From the NCBI RefSeq assembly GCF_030811715.1, contig NZ_JAUSRH010000005.1, forward strand, positions 124,001 through 188,000: DNA of 64,000 nt. Direction: 5' to 3'. The DNA comes from Sinomonas atrocyanea (GTDB lineage: Bacteria > Actinomycetota > Actinomycetes > Actinomycetales > Micrococcaceae). Both the position numbers and the translations under genes were made by a program. The notes beneath the pieces were generated by a model. The model ran no database searches. It saw nothing but the letters and a program-made list of their open reading frames with translations, and had not been told where the DNA came from. Positions within the stretch are counted from its first letter, which is position 1, and the number at the start of each line of letters is the position of its first letter. Shown piece after piece: positions 34,902-43,387 of the stretch.

Positions 34902-35300
34902 TCAGGCCAGGACGACCTCGCGCTCCACGGAGACACGGTTGCCGACATAGCGCAGGGGAGCGATCTGCATGTAGAGCAGGCGCATCGTGAGGACGACCTG
35001 GACGTCGACCTTCTCCCCCGGGTCGGGAACCCGGTCGAGTGGGATGACGATGTCAGGCCTGTCGGCGACGAACCAGAGCGTGTCCCACTGGTCAGGCAGC
35101 TCGGCGATCGAGTAGGAGCGCCCCTGCAGCTCGAAGCGCAGCGACTCCTTGGGGATCTCGACCCCGCCGATGGTGGCCGCGACGTCGTCGACCGCCGAGA
35201 GCCACAGGCTCCGGTACCACGGGAGCTGCACCGAGACTGCGATGCCTTCGGGATGACGGCGCACGTCCGAGGCCTTGAAGAGCGAGTTGTGAGTTGCCAT
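34902..35300 (-). CDS. C-glycoside deglycosidase beta subunit 1 (DUF6379-type)
   Basis: A 132-residue beta-rich protein of the family described as the small subunit of C-glycoside deglycosidases (formerly DUF6379). With the alpha subunit it forms the complex that splits the C-C bond of 3-keto C-glycosides. Key pattern: PWYR at residues 27-30 followed by SLWLS, then QWDTLWFV and LLYMQIAP. The same PWYR position is kept in the other three beta genes here. AAGGAA precedes the ATG. It is third in a minus operon: alpha, broken SnoaL-like gene, beta. Confidence 0.86.
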   Translation of the reverse strand: MATHNSLFKASDVRRHPEGIAVSVQLPWYRSLWLSAVDDVAATIGGVEIPKESLRFELQGRSYSIAELPDQWDTLWFVADRPDIVIPLDRVPDPGEKVDVQVVLTMRLLYMQIAPLRYVGNRVSVEREVVLA

Positions 35301-35309
35301 GGGAGTTCC

Positions 35310-35919
35310 TTACTCGAAAGTCTCGACGAACGTTTCGTAGGGTGCGGGAGGCTCAGGCTCCAGGGCCTGCTTCGTTGAAGGGCTGTAGGGGTGGTACTCG
35401 CTTGGCGCCTGCTCGTCTGCAGGAGGCATGAAGACCGGCTTCCCGTCATCGCCGAAGTACATGAGGTCGAGCGCGAAGGCGTGTTGGTTCTTCTCGGCGA
35501 AGCTGATCCAGTTCTCCTCGAAGGGGGCGCGGAGCAGCTCGTAGCAGCGGAATTTCCAGATCTTCCACTCGCCGTCCTGACGCAGGAAGTCGACCGCGTA
35601 CTTGCACCACACCCAGTGCGCCCAGACCCTCTTCCCCTGCACTTCGCCGGGCGAATACATGAAATCGGGGCTCTCCTTGGCGACTTCGGGGTCCGTGAGG
35701 CCAGACTCCGCGCCGGCCATGATCCAGACGCCCTTGGCGGTCTCGCGGGATGATCCGCTCATCCTGGAACGCATTGTGCAGGTACATGTAGCGGTTGAAG
35801 AGGTTCTCGATCTCGCCGCGGTCATTGGCGCGGCGCGCCAGCCGGAGGGCCTCGTCGAGCTGGGCGCGGAGGAGCTCGACTTCAGCTCCGATGCCGGCCT
35901 CGGTCCCGGCGTCAGGCAT
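35310..35919 (-). pseudogene. frameshifted SnoaL/NTF2-like gene between deglycosidase subunits
   Basis: Two protein pieces lie in different minus frames. The first runs from ATG 35919 for 58 residues (IENLFNRYMYLHNAF is the typical SnoaL N-terminal helix) and then goes out of frame. The second, in another frame from about 35745 to the stop at 35310, begins ETAKGVWIMAG and continues SPDFMYSPGEVQGKRVWAHW to the end, with no start of its own. The joint is at about 35745. SnoaL-like proteins usually have tens of residues between these segments, so a deletion as well as a frameshift is likely. The ATG overlaps the alpha-subunit stop by eight bases, so it was once coupled. A sequencing error cannot be excluded. 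Confidence 0.78.
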
Positions 35920-36955
35920 GGCTGGCCTCCTCGACCTGAGCCGCCGCATCCTCGATGGCCCGGGCCATGAGGGCATGCTGCTTCTTGACGAGGTCGATCG
36001 GGTCGGACTCGCCGAGGTCTGCGAAGGCATGGCCCTCCCATTCACTGGAGAGGAAGCCCTTGTAGCCGCCGACGACGAACTGGCGGACGATGCGCGGGAT
36101 GTCCATGGCCGGCTCGTCGCCGTTCTCATCGATGTCGTAGAACTTGGCATGCACGTGGAAGATCTGCGGCATGATGTCGAGCCACTCCTCCGGCGCGACG
36201 AGTCCGTGCATGTTGAAGGCGAGTCGCGTGAACGGACCCAGATAAGCGGGATCGAAGCCGTGCGCGCGCAGGTGGTCCTCGAACTCCTGATTGCGCTCGT
36301 GCATCGGCAGCGGCTTGCGCCACACCTCTTCCATGACAGCGAAGTGCTCTTCGGGGAGGCCCATCTGCCGGAGCGTCCGGAAGAGGGTGGGCGAAAGGCT
36401 GTGCATGGTCGAGCTGAAGTCGGCCGTGAACCCGAGGCGGTCGCTTCCGAGTTCCTCGTACATCTCTCGGATCTGCACCACGGCCGGGTCATTCGGGCCC
36501 GACGGGGCGTGGATCTCGTAGCCGAGCCTCTGGTCGTACTTCTCGGCGAGCGGAAGGAGGCGACGCAGCAGCTCCTTGCCTGCCGAGCGGATGACGACGC
36601 GGGGGAACCTCAGACGGTGGGCCGTCTTGAGCTGGGCGGCGAGGAACTCGTACTCCTCGTCGGGCGTCATGTCACGCTCCTTGCGGCGCCCCATGTCGAG
36701 GTTGGTGCCGACGGCGCTGGGGGTGAGGCCGTGGCGGTCCATGCTCTCGCGCCAGAAGCGCACGAACTCGTCGTCGACGTGGGGATAGGTCCGCAGCATC
36801 TGGGCGATGTTGAACTCGACGCCCGGCCCGAGGCCCTCGTCAGCCACCGCCTGGACCAGGGTCTCGGGGGTGTAGAGCCCGGCCGCGAACTCCGAGGTGA
36901 GCGAGTAGAGCGTGATCCCGAGCTCGATGTCCGTGCCCGCAATGCCTGGCGCCAT
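35912..36955 (-). CDS. C-glycoside deglycosidase alpha subunit 1 (TIM barrel)
   Basis: A 347-residue xylose-isomerase-like TIM barrel, the catalytic partner of the beta subunit at 34902. Probable metal ligands are Glu147 (GYEIHAP), Asp179 (TADFSSTMH), His269 (FHVHAKFYDIDENG) and Glu305 (SSEWEGHA). His149 and His185 are also conserved with the closest paralogue at 47131. The protein begins with LGITLYSLTSE, a family hallmark. AGAAGGGA precedes the ATG. It is the first gene of its operon, with a strong-looking promoter and an operator, divergent from ROK2. It should cleave 3-keto C-glycosides made by the oxidases; sugar isomerase activity is the alternative. Confidence 0.87.
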   Translation of the reverse strand: MAPGIAGTDIELGITLYSLTSEFAAGLYTPETLVQAVADEGLGPGVEFNIAQMLRTYPHVDDEFVRFWRESMDRHGLTPSAVGTNLDMGRRKERDMTPDEEYEFLAAQLKTAHRLRFPRVVIRSAGKELLRRLLPLAEKYDQRLGYEIHAPSGPNDPAVVQIREMYEELGSDRLGFTADFSSTMHSLSPTLFRTLRQMGLPEEHFAVMEEVWRKPLPMHERNQEFEDHLRAHGFDPAYLGPFTRLAFNMHGLVAPEEWLDIMPQIFHVHAKFYDIDENGDEPAMDIPRIVRQFVVGGYKGFLSSEWEGHAFADLGESDPIDLVKKQHALMARAIEDAAAQVEEASHA

Positions 36956-36998
36956 GGTGGTCCCTTCTCTGGAGTGACTTCTTTGTCAGGTTTCGATG

Positions 36999-37028
36999 AT
37001 GCTAATGTCGGATTTAGACATAAGTCAA
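36999..37028 (-). promoter_or_regulatory. promoter and operator of deglycosidase 1 operon
   Basis: On the minus strand TTGACT (37028-37023) and TAGCAT (37004-36999) are 18 bases apart. The spacer is filled by a dyad TTATGTC-N7-GACATTA (37023-37003; arms ATGTC/GACAT perfect). Binding there would block RNA polymerase directly. ROK2, starting at 37044, is the likely binder. Confidence 0.6.
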
Positions 37029-37043
37029 TGGAGGTCCGCGGTC

Positions 37044-38198
37044 ATGACGCAGCCCAGAAGGGGCACCGCGAGCAGTGCGCTTGCCCTCGTCGTCGACCTC
37101 GTCCGGACCGGACGCGGCTCGACCGCTGCCGAGCTCGTGAGGAGCTCGGGCTTCACCCGTCGGCGCGTGGACGCCCTCGTGGACGAGGCGCTGCAGCTCG
37201 GCCTGCTCGACGGGGACCCGGAGGGGGTGGACTGGGGACATGCCCGCGCCCGGGTCACATTCCCGCACAGGCGAGGTCGCTTCGCCATCGCGGCGTTCGG
37301 CCCGCTCGAGCTAGAACTTGCCGTGACAGACCTTCGGGGGAGCGTGCTCGCGGGCCGCAGCGAACGGTGGGACCCCCAAGCAGGCCCCATGGCTTCCCTC
37401 GGGCATGCGTTCTCGCACCTCGATGCGCTGATCGCCGCCGATCCCGCCCCCATGTGGGGCTCCGCCGTGGGCCTCCCGCCCTCAGCAGGCTGGACGACGT
37501 CCGACGCCGTCGCGGCCGCCGGGCGGTACGGGGCCCCCGCCTGGACAGAGACCACGCTCGGACTCGAGGCCCGCGGCGAGCTGGCGCGACGGCCGGGATT
37601 GGGCGGAGACATCCTGTACGTCACGGTAGGCACGGGACTCGGCGCGATGCTGGCTGGCTGCGCCGACCGCGCCGCCGTCGTGCTGCGGCCGATCGCAAGC
37701 CCCCCCGCAGCCTCCGACGGCGTGGTCCGGCGGGCTGAAGCTGCGGCCCGGGAGGGCCGCAGCTTCTTCCTGCGAGCCCGCCTCGCCGAGGCGTGGGCCC
37801 TCGACCCCGCCGACGTCGCGGACGGGGCGGAGCGCGGCGACCCCGAATGCCGGGACCTCCTGGTCCGCGCCGCCGCGGACGCCGGCGGAGCCATCGCGGG
37901 GATGGTCAGCGCGCAACGGCCGGCCCTCGTCGTCGTCGGCGGGGGCGCCGCTAGGAGTCCGGCTTTCCTCGCCGCGCTGCGGGCCACCGTCTACGCGCGG
38001 GCGCTTCCTGCTGCAACCCGGGACCTGGAGATCGTCCCGGCGGCGCCCTCGAGCGCCGTCATCGGCGCCGCCCGGACCCTCACGAGCCGCGTGTTCGGGT
38101 GTGAGATGGCCGCATGGGTCCGGATGGGACGCCCGCTACCGCTCGTCGGAGAGCCGTCGGTAGGTGAAGCGGCGGAAGCGGGCCGCGCCCTCGCCTGA
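37044..38198 (+). CDS. ROK-family-like regulator 2, zinc motif lost
   Basis: A 384-residue ROK-type regulator: HTH at about 15-55 (RGSTAAELVRSSGFTRRRVD), then an actin-like domain (ILYVTVGTGLGAMLAG, GAIAGMVSAQRPALVVVGGG). It lacks the GHxxx...CxCGxxGC zinc segment and the kinase Asp-rich loops that ROK1 keeps, so it may not sense sugar the same way. GGAGG is eight bases before ATG 37044; upstream in-frame ATGs lie in the operator. Its last 63 bases overlap the convergent GH43 gene. Confidence 0.85.
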   Translation: MTQPRRGTASSALALVVDLVRTGRGSTAAELVRSSGFTRRRVDALVDEALQLGLLDGDPEGVDWGHARARVTFPHRRGRFAIAAFGPLELELAVTDLRGSVLAGRSERWDPQAGPMASLGHAFSHLDALIAADPAPMWGSAVGLPPSAGWTTSDAVAAAGRYGAPAWTETTLGLEARGELARRPGLGGDILYVTVGTGLGAMLAGCADRAAVVLRPIASPPAASDGVVRRAEAAAREGRSFFLRARLAEAWALDPADVADGAERGDPECRDLLVRAAADAGGAIAGMVSAQRPALVVVGGGAARSPAFLAALRATVYARALPAATRDLEIVPAAPSSAVIGAARTLTSRVFGCEMAAWVRMGRPLPLVGEPSVGEAAEAGRALA

Positions 38199-39608
38199 GG
38201 CATAGATTGCCGGGCGCAGACTCTGGAGGTCTCCCATCGTGTTCGCGTGGTAGCCGGACACCTCATAGCGGATGGCGTGCCGCACCCATTCACCCCCTGT
38301 GCGGTACCAGCCAGTGACGATGTGCCGGTCATTCACGATCCGGAGCGTGACGCTGCGGGCCGGCGCATACGGCTCGCGCCAGTGCGTGGGCTGACCCCCC
38401 GAGTAGCTGATCATCCGGTCGGCCGTGACGCCCATTCCGCAGAACAGGCGGTGGTTGAAGAAGAGCAGGAGCCCGGCTTCCACCCCGTCCCCGTCGAGCT
38501 CCAGCTCCACCTCCACCTCGTACGCGTGGTCTCCGGCGAGGATGACGAGCGGCGAGGAGTCCGCCGGTGAATGGCCCGAGGCGGCCACGCGCAGCCCGTC
38601 CTCTCCGGCGGCGAGGCGCTCGCGTTCGTCGGGGGATGCGCCGTGGAAAGTCCAGTGCTCGCCCAACTGGACCTCGGTGAAAGCATCCTCGAACACGGCT
38701 GGGCGCGGCTCCTGCCGCGCAGGCGCCGCGAGGGCAGCGGCGAGGTCCGCGGCCGGCGCAACGGGCCAGCAGTCATCGTTCCAGACGATCGATTCGAGAA
38801 GGATCTGGCGCCCGCTCGTCCTGTAACCGTTCTCATAGGCGTGCGAGACCATCCACCAGTCCCCGCCCGGGCCCTCGACCAGCGTGGCATGGCCGCGCGA
38901 CCACCAGCGCTCTGATGCGTCCCAGGTCCGCGCCACCGGGTTGGCCGGGCTGTTCTCCCATGGGCCGTCGATGGAGCGCGCACGCGCAGCGATCACCATG
39001 TGTCCGGTGGGCGGTCCCGACGTGCCACCCACGGCGCTGACCATGTAGAACCACTCCCCCCGGCGGAGGAGCTTTGGACCCTCGAGGGCGTAAGCCTCCG
39101 TGACCCATTCCTCGGGGTACTGCCAGCCGTCATAGACCTTCTCGAGCTCGCCCACCGTGGCCAGGCCGTCATCGGTCAGCTGCACGCGCCGGATGCCGTT
39201 GGTGAAGAGGTACCGCTTGCCGTCCTCGCCGACCGCATGGCCCGGGTCGATGGCGCCGCGGATGCCGAGATCGATCGGCTCGCTCCACGGCCCTTCCATC
39301 GAGGGCGCGTGGATCACGTAGATCGAGGGCTCAGTGATCTCCTGCGACCACGGCGCGGGAATGAAGGGGATATAGATGAAGTACCGGTCGCCGTGCTTCG
39401 CGATATCCACGGCGAACGTGCTGCCGAGGGGCCTCTCGAGCGCAGAGCCGACGTACCGCCAGTTGACCAGGTCCCGCGAATGCCAGATCGCGAGTCCCGG
39501 CGCTGCCTCGAACGATGACCATGTCAGCCAGTAGTCCTCCCCGTCCTTGAGGACGGCGGGGTCCGGGCGGTCGCCTGGCAACACGGGATTGATGACAGTT
39601 GAGTTCAT
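38136..39608 (-). CDS. glycoside hydrolase family 43 (beta-xylosidase/arabinofuranosidase)
   Basis: A 490-residue cytosolic glycosidase. The five-bladed propeller carries the GH43 triad: Asp16 (GDRPDP) as base, Asp121 (AIDPG) and Glu176 (YALEGPKL) as acid. A C-terminal beta-sandwich (about residue 310 on) is the usual accessory domain. It would remove xylosyl or arabinosyl groups, such as those O-linked to C-glycosyl flavonoids. I use ATG 39608 (MNSTVINPV); the upstream TTG adds only seven residues. No signal peptide. Divergent from the GH3 gene. Confidence 0.9.
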   Translation of the reverse strand: MNSTVINPVLPGDRPDPAVLKDGEDYWLTWSSFEAAPGLAIWHSRDLVNWRYVGSALERPLGSTFAVDIAKHGDRYFIYIPFIPAPWSQEITEPSIYVIHAPSMEGPWSEPIDLGIRGAIDPGHAVGEDGKRYLFTNGIRRVQLTDDGLATVGELEKVYDGWQYPEEWVTEAYALEGPKLLRRGEWFYMVSAVGGTSGPPTGHMVIAARARSIDGPWENSPANPVARTWDASERWWSRGHATLVEGPGGDWWMVSHAYENGYRTSGRQILLESIVWNDDCWPVAPAADLAAALAAPARQEPRPAVFEDAFTEVQLGEHWTFHGASPDERERLAAGEDGLRVAASGHSPADSSPLVILAGDHAYEVEVELELDGDGVEAGLLLFFNHRLFCGMGVTADRMISYSGGQPTHWREPYAPARSVTLRIVNDRHIVTGWYRTGGEWVRHAIRYEVSGYHANTMGDLQSLRPAIYASGEGAARFRRFTYRRLSDER

Positions 39609-39703
39609 ATTCACCAAACTTATGCCCAAAAGATGCGCAAGTCATTAGGCTGTGGGAAGTGTGTCCCGGGCCACTTTGTTCCGGGCCGATCAGAGGAGGC
39701 GGC

Positions 39704-41878
39704 GTGGCCGTGGACATCGAAGACCTGCTTTCCCGGATGAGCTGGGAACAGAAGCTCGGCCAGCTGCAGATCGTGTGGCGGAAGGACCCGGCCGAACAGC
39801 GCGCGCTCGTGAAGGGCGGCCTGGGTGCGGTCTTCTGGCCCCCCAGCGCAGCGGCCACCAACGAGCTGCAGCGAATCGCCGTCGAGGAGACGGAGCTCGG
39901 CATCCCCCTGCTCATCGCCTTGGACGTGGTCCACGGCCAGTTCACCATCTTCCCCACCCCGCTCGCGCAGGCCGCGAGCTTCGACCCCGAGGTGGCACGC
40001 TCCGATGCGCGCGCCTCGGCCGAGGAGGCGCGGGCCGCGGGGGTGAACTGGACCTTCTCGCCGATGGTCGACGTGACCCGCGATCCTCGCTGGGGACGCG
40101 TGGTGGAGGGCTTCGGCGAGGACGTCTTCCTCGCGTCCGGCCTCGCCGCCGCCAAGGTCGCGGGCTATCAGGGCAGCGGCCTCGCCGAAGAGACCACGGT
40201 CGCATCCTGCCTCAAGCACTTCGTCGCCTACGGCGCGGCGGAGGCAGGGCGCGACTACAACACCACTGACATCTCGGAGCGGCGCCTGAGGGAGACCTAC
40301 CTCGAGACGTTCCGCGTGGGGGTCGAGCAGGGCGCGGCGTCCGTCATGGCCGCCTTCAACTCGCTCAACGGACGCCCCATGCACGCGAACCGCCGCCTTC
40401 TGACGGGGGTACTCAAGGAGGAGTGGGGCTTCGATGGCCTCGTGGTAGGAGACGCGGACGGCGTCGCCCAGCTGGTCGACCACGGCGTGGCCGCCGACGA
40501 GCGGGAGGCCATCAGGCTGGCAATCGAAGCAGGGGTTGACGTCGTGATGGGAGGGACGCTGCTGGTCGACGCGGAGGGCACCCCCCTGCTCTCCCCCGGC
40601 GAGCTCTCCCAGGAGCGGGTCGACGACGCGGTCCGCAGGGTGCTCCGGCTCAAGGAGCGCCTCGGCCTCTTCGACCGGCCGTTCGTCGACGAGTCCCGCG
40701 AGGCCACGGCAGCCACGGCCGAACGGCGTGCCACAGCCCGCGGCGCTGCAGAGCGCTGCATCGTGCTGCTCAAGAACGACCCGGGAAGAGGCCGCGAGAG
40801 GCTGCCGCTGCCCCCGCGGGGACGGATCCTCCTCGCCGGCCCGTACGCCAGGAGCCTGGACCACCTGGGCGCGTGGGTCCAGCGTTTCGCGACCCCCGTC
40901 GCGGCGGGCCTTGCCGACGCGCTGGCCGCCGAACTCCCCGGCGTGGACTGGGACGTCGCCGAGGGCGCGGACTTCTTCGACCCCTCTGAGGAGGCCGTCG
41001 CGGAGGCGGTCGAGCGGGCCAGGGAGGCCGACCTCGTGGTCCTGGCCGTGGGCGAGCCCAGCAGGATCTCGGGCGAGGCCAGCTCGCGCTCCGACATCGC
41101 CCTTCCGGGGGCCCAGAGCCGGCTCATCCAGGCCGTCGCGGCCACCGGCGTGCCGGTCGTCGTGGTCCTCGTGACCGGTCGCCCCCTGGTGGTGGAGGAC
41201 TGGATAGACCGCGTCGACTCGGTCCTGTGCACCTGGCATCTCGGGCTGGAGGCGCCGGCGGCAATCGCTGCCGCCCTCTCGGGGAGGGTGAACCCGGGCG
41301 GCCGCGTGCCCATGACGTTCCCGAGGGCCGTGGGCCAGATTCCCATCTACCACGACCACGAGAGGACTGGGCGGCCGCCCCAACTGGATGGGATGGTGCT
41401 GCCCGACGAGCAGGCGGAGTTCGCGGGACCCAACAACACCTTCGACTACTACACCTCGAAGTTCATCGACCTTCCCCTCGGACCGCGCTTCGACTTCGGC
41501 CACGGGCTCAGCTACACCACCTTCGAGCTGAGCGACCTCACGGTGTCCCCGGACCGCCTGCGGGAGCAGGACGACGGAGCAGGCACCGCCGAGGTCTCGG
41601 TCACCGTCCGCAATACGGGAACGGTCGACGGCGACGACGTCGTCCTGCTCTTCGTGACCGACGCGGTGGCCTCCGTCGCGCAGCCCGTGCGACGGCTGCG
41701 CGGATACCGACGGGTGGCCCTGCCGGCGGGCGGCTCAGCGCGGCTCTCGTTCACCCTCGCTGTCGACGACCTCTGCTTCTGGGCGGATGGGACGCACCGG
41801 ATCACCGAGCCCGGGGAGTTCTCGATCACGGTCAGCGACGGCGCCTCCACCGTGTCACACCCCCTGTTCCTGGCCTAG
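39704..41878 (+). CDS. glycoside hydrolase family 3 beta-glucosidase/xylosidase
   Basis: A 724-residue three-domain GH3 enzyme. The TIM barrel has the KH pair (LKHFVAYG, 171-172), GRDYNTTDIS and the nucleophile Asp250 in VVGDADG. The alpha/beta sandwich follows (GRILLAGPYARSLDHLGAW), and the C-terminal FN3-like domain begins at DFGHGLSYTTFELSDL. No signal peptide, so substrates must be imported. The GTG at 39704 is preceded by GAGGAGG. It would remove beta-linked glucose or xylose from imported glycosides. Confidence 0.92.
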   Translation: MAVDIEDLLSRMSWEQKLGQLQIVWRKDPAEQRALVKGGLGAVFWPPSAAATNELQRIAVEETELGIPLLIALDVVHGQFTIFPTPLAQAASFDPEVARSDARASAEEARAAGVNWTFSPMVDVTRDPRWGRVVEGFGEDVFLASGLAAAKVAGYQGSGLAEETTVASCLKHFVAYGAAEAGRDYNTTDISERRLRETYLETFRVGVEQGAASVMAAFNSLNGRPMHANRRLLTGVLKEEWGFDGLVVGDADGVAQLVDHGVAADEREAIRLAIEAGVDVVMGGTLLVDAEGTPLLSPGELSQERVDDAVRRVLRLKERLGLFDRPFVDESREATAATAERRATARGAAERCIVLLKNDPGRGRERLPLPPRGRILLAGPYARSLDHLGAWVQRFATPVAAGLADALAAELPGVDWDVAEGADFFDPSEEAVAEAVERAREADLVVLAVGEPSRISGEASSRSDIALPGAQSRLIQAVAATGVPVVVVLVTGRPLVVEDWIDRVDSVLCTWHLGLEAPAAIAAALSGRVNPGGRVPMTFPRAVGQIPIYHDHERTGRPPQLDGMVLPDEQAEFAGPNNTFDYYTSKFIDLPLGPRFDFGHGLSYTTFELSDLTVSPDRLREQDDGAGTAEVSVTVRNTGTVDGDDVVLLFVTDAVASVAQPVRRLRGYRRVALPAGGSARLSFTLAVDDLCFWADGTHRITEPGEFSITVSDGASTVSHPLFLA

Positions 41879-41887
41879 GCCACATCC

Positions 41888-41902
41888 ATCACTCAAAGTG
41901 AT
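41888..41902. promoter_or_regulatory. shared palindrome ATCACT-CAA-AGTGAT upstream of ABC operon
   Basis: Perfect 6-bp arms around CAA. The same architecture with longer arms, ACATCATT-CAA-AATGATGT, occurs at 60021-60039 between the aglycone operons; 13 of the 15 core positions are identical. Here it lies 23 bases upstream of the -35 box, so it may serve an activator or a looping repressor. Confidence 0.55.
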
Positions 41903-41925
41903 ACTGGGGATCAGCATTATCGCCG

Positions 41926-41954
41926 TTGTTTGTTGATGTGACCGCTGCCATACT
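41926..41954 (+). promoter_or_regulatory. promoter of ABC importer/deglycosidase operon
   Basis: TTGTTT (41926-41931) and CATACT (41949-41954) with a 17-base spacer, 65 bases before the ATG at 42020. This is the only clear sigma-70-like pair in the gap after the GH3 gene. Confidence 0.45.
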
Positions 41955-42019
41955 CAAAACCACCCCCACCCGCCGGCACCCTCGCCGGCCCGACGATGAA
42001 GTCAATGAGAGGCCTGACC

Positions 42020-43318
42020 ATGAAGGAATCCCGACCGAACCGCCGCAGGCACCTCGCCCTGCTCGCGGTCCCCGCGGCAGCAAGCCTGTTCCTGGCCGGT
42101 TGTGCCGGCGGAGCGTCCTCGGCCGACTCGGGCCCGGAGCCCCTGTCCATCTCGTTCGCCTTCGGCCCCGCGAACGCGAACGACGCCGCCCAGTGGACCG
42201 CCCTGGCGAAGGACTACGAGAAGGCTCATCCGGGCGTTACAGTCAACCTCCAGCAGCTCCCCGGCGAGAACTACGCCAGCGCGATCGCCACCCGCGTCCA
42301 GGGCGGCAACGCTCCCGACGTCTTCGAGGTGACCGCGGGCAGCGGCCAGGCAGACGCCGTCCAGCCGTTCGCCAAGGCCGGGCTCCTGCTCGAACTCGCC
42401 GATCCTGCCGTCAAGGCCGCACTGCCCAAGGGCCAGGAAGACCAGTGGGAGTACAACGGCAAGGTCTACTCGTTCCCCACGGCCACCGCGGCCAACGGCG
42501 TGGTCTACAACGCCCAGCTCGCGAAGTCGGTCGGAATCTCCATCGATGCCTCGACGAACCTCGATCAGGTCATCCAGCAGTGCCCGGCCGCCGCCGCCAA
42601 GGGCAAGTCGATCTTCGGGCTCGCTGGCTCGGTGGCCCCCAACAACGGCTACCTGGCCTCGGGCATCGCCGCCTCCACCGTCTACGGCCCCAACCCCAAC
42701 TGGAACCAGGAGCGGGCGGACGGCAAGACCACCTTCGCCGGCACGCAGGGCTGGGTCCAGGCCCTGAACTACATCAAGAAGATGTCCGACGCAGGCTGCT
42801 TCCAGGCCGGCGCGACCGGGGCCGGATTCGACGCCCTCACCAACGACTCATCCCAGGGCAAGATCCTCGGCTTCTTCGCCCCCAGCGGCGCCGCCAAGTC
42901 CATCATGGATGGGGCGGGCGGCCACGTGACCCTTGAGGTCCTGCCCGTGCCGGCCCCCTCCGGCGTCAAGCCCTACCTCTCGGTGAGCTCGGACATCAGC
43001 GTCGCCGGAAGCGCAAAGACGAAGAGCCCGAAGCTCGTCGCGGACTTCATCAAGTTCCTCACCACGGAGCAGGGTGCGACGACCTTCGCCAACGCCCAGG
43101 GCGCGATCCCGGTGACCGCGACGTCCTCGACGAAGCTGCTCCCGCAGTACGAGCCCGTCAAGACGATGATCCAGAACCAGGACTACCGCGGCTTCGCCTC
43201 GGCCGGCTGGACGAACCCGAAGGTCTACGACGACCTCGGCAAGGGCGTCCAGGGCGTCCTCACCGGCCAGATGACCGTCGACCAGGTGCTCCAGCAGATG
43301 GATGCCGACTGGTCCTGA
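42020..43318 (+). CDS. sugar ABC transporter substrate-binding lipoprotein
   Basis: A 432-residue family-1 solute-binding lipoprotein. The signal is basic (KESRPNRRRH) then hydrophobic, with lipobox LAGC and Cys28. The mature fold shows WTALAKDYEKAHPGVTVNLQ, NAPDVFEVTAGSGQ and YSFPTATAANGVVYNA. It captures a sugar, oligosaccharide or glycoside; co-transcription with two deglycosidase pairs suggests C-glycosides. The ATG at 42020 has GAGAGG seven bases ahead; the ATG at 41996 has none. A hairpin separates it from the permeases. Confidence 0.92.
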   Translation: MKESRPNRRRHLALLAVPAAASLFLAGCAGGASSADSGPEPLSISFAFGPANANDAAQWTALAKDYEKAHPGVTVNLQQLPGENYASAIATRVQGGNAPDVFEVTAGSGQADAVQPFAKAGLLLELADPAVKAALPKGQEDQWEYNGKVYSFPTATAANGVVYNAQLAKSVGISIDASTNLDQVIQQCPAAAAKGKSIFGLAGSVAPNNGYLASGIAASTVYGPNPNWNQERADGKTTFAGTQGWVQALNYIKKMSDAGCFQAGATGAGFDALTNDSSQGKILGFFAPSGAAKSIMDGAGGHVTLEVLPVPAPSGVKPYLSVSSDISVAGSAKTKSPKLVADFIKFLTTEQGATTFANAQGAIPVTATSSTKLLPQYEPVKTMIQNQDYRGFASAGWTNPKVYDDLGKGVQGVLTGQMTVDQVLQQMDADWS

Positions 43319-43330
43319 CCGGCGCCCCGT

Positions 43331-43360
43331 GTGGGGGACGGCCACGCGGCCGTCCCCCAC
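43331..43360 (+). terminator. intercistronic hairpin after binding-protein gene
   Basis: A perfect 13-bp stem (GTGGGGGACGGCC at 43331-43343, complement at 43348-43360) with an ACGC loop, 12 bases after the binding-protein stop and 28 before the permease start. In ABC operons such hairpins keep binding-protein mRNA abundant by partial termination or 3' protection. Confidence 0.75.
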
Positions 43361-43387
43361 AGTGCAAGCCCTAGGAGAACGAAAGAC

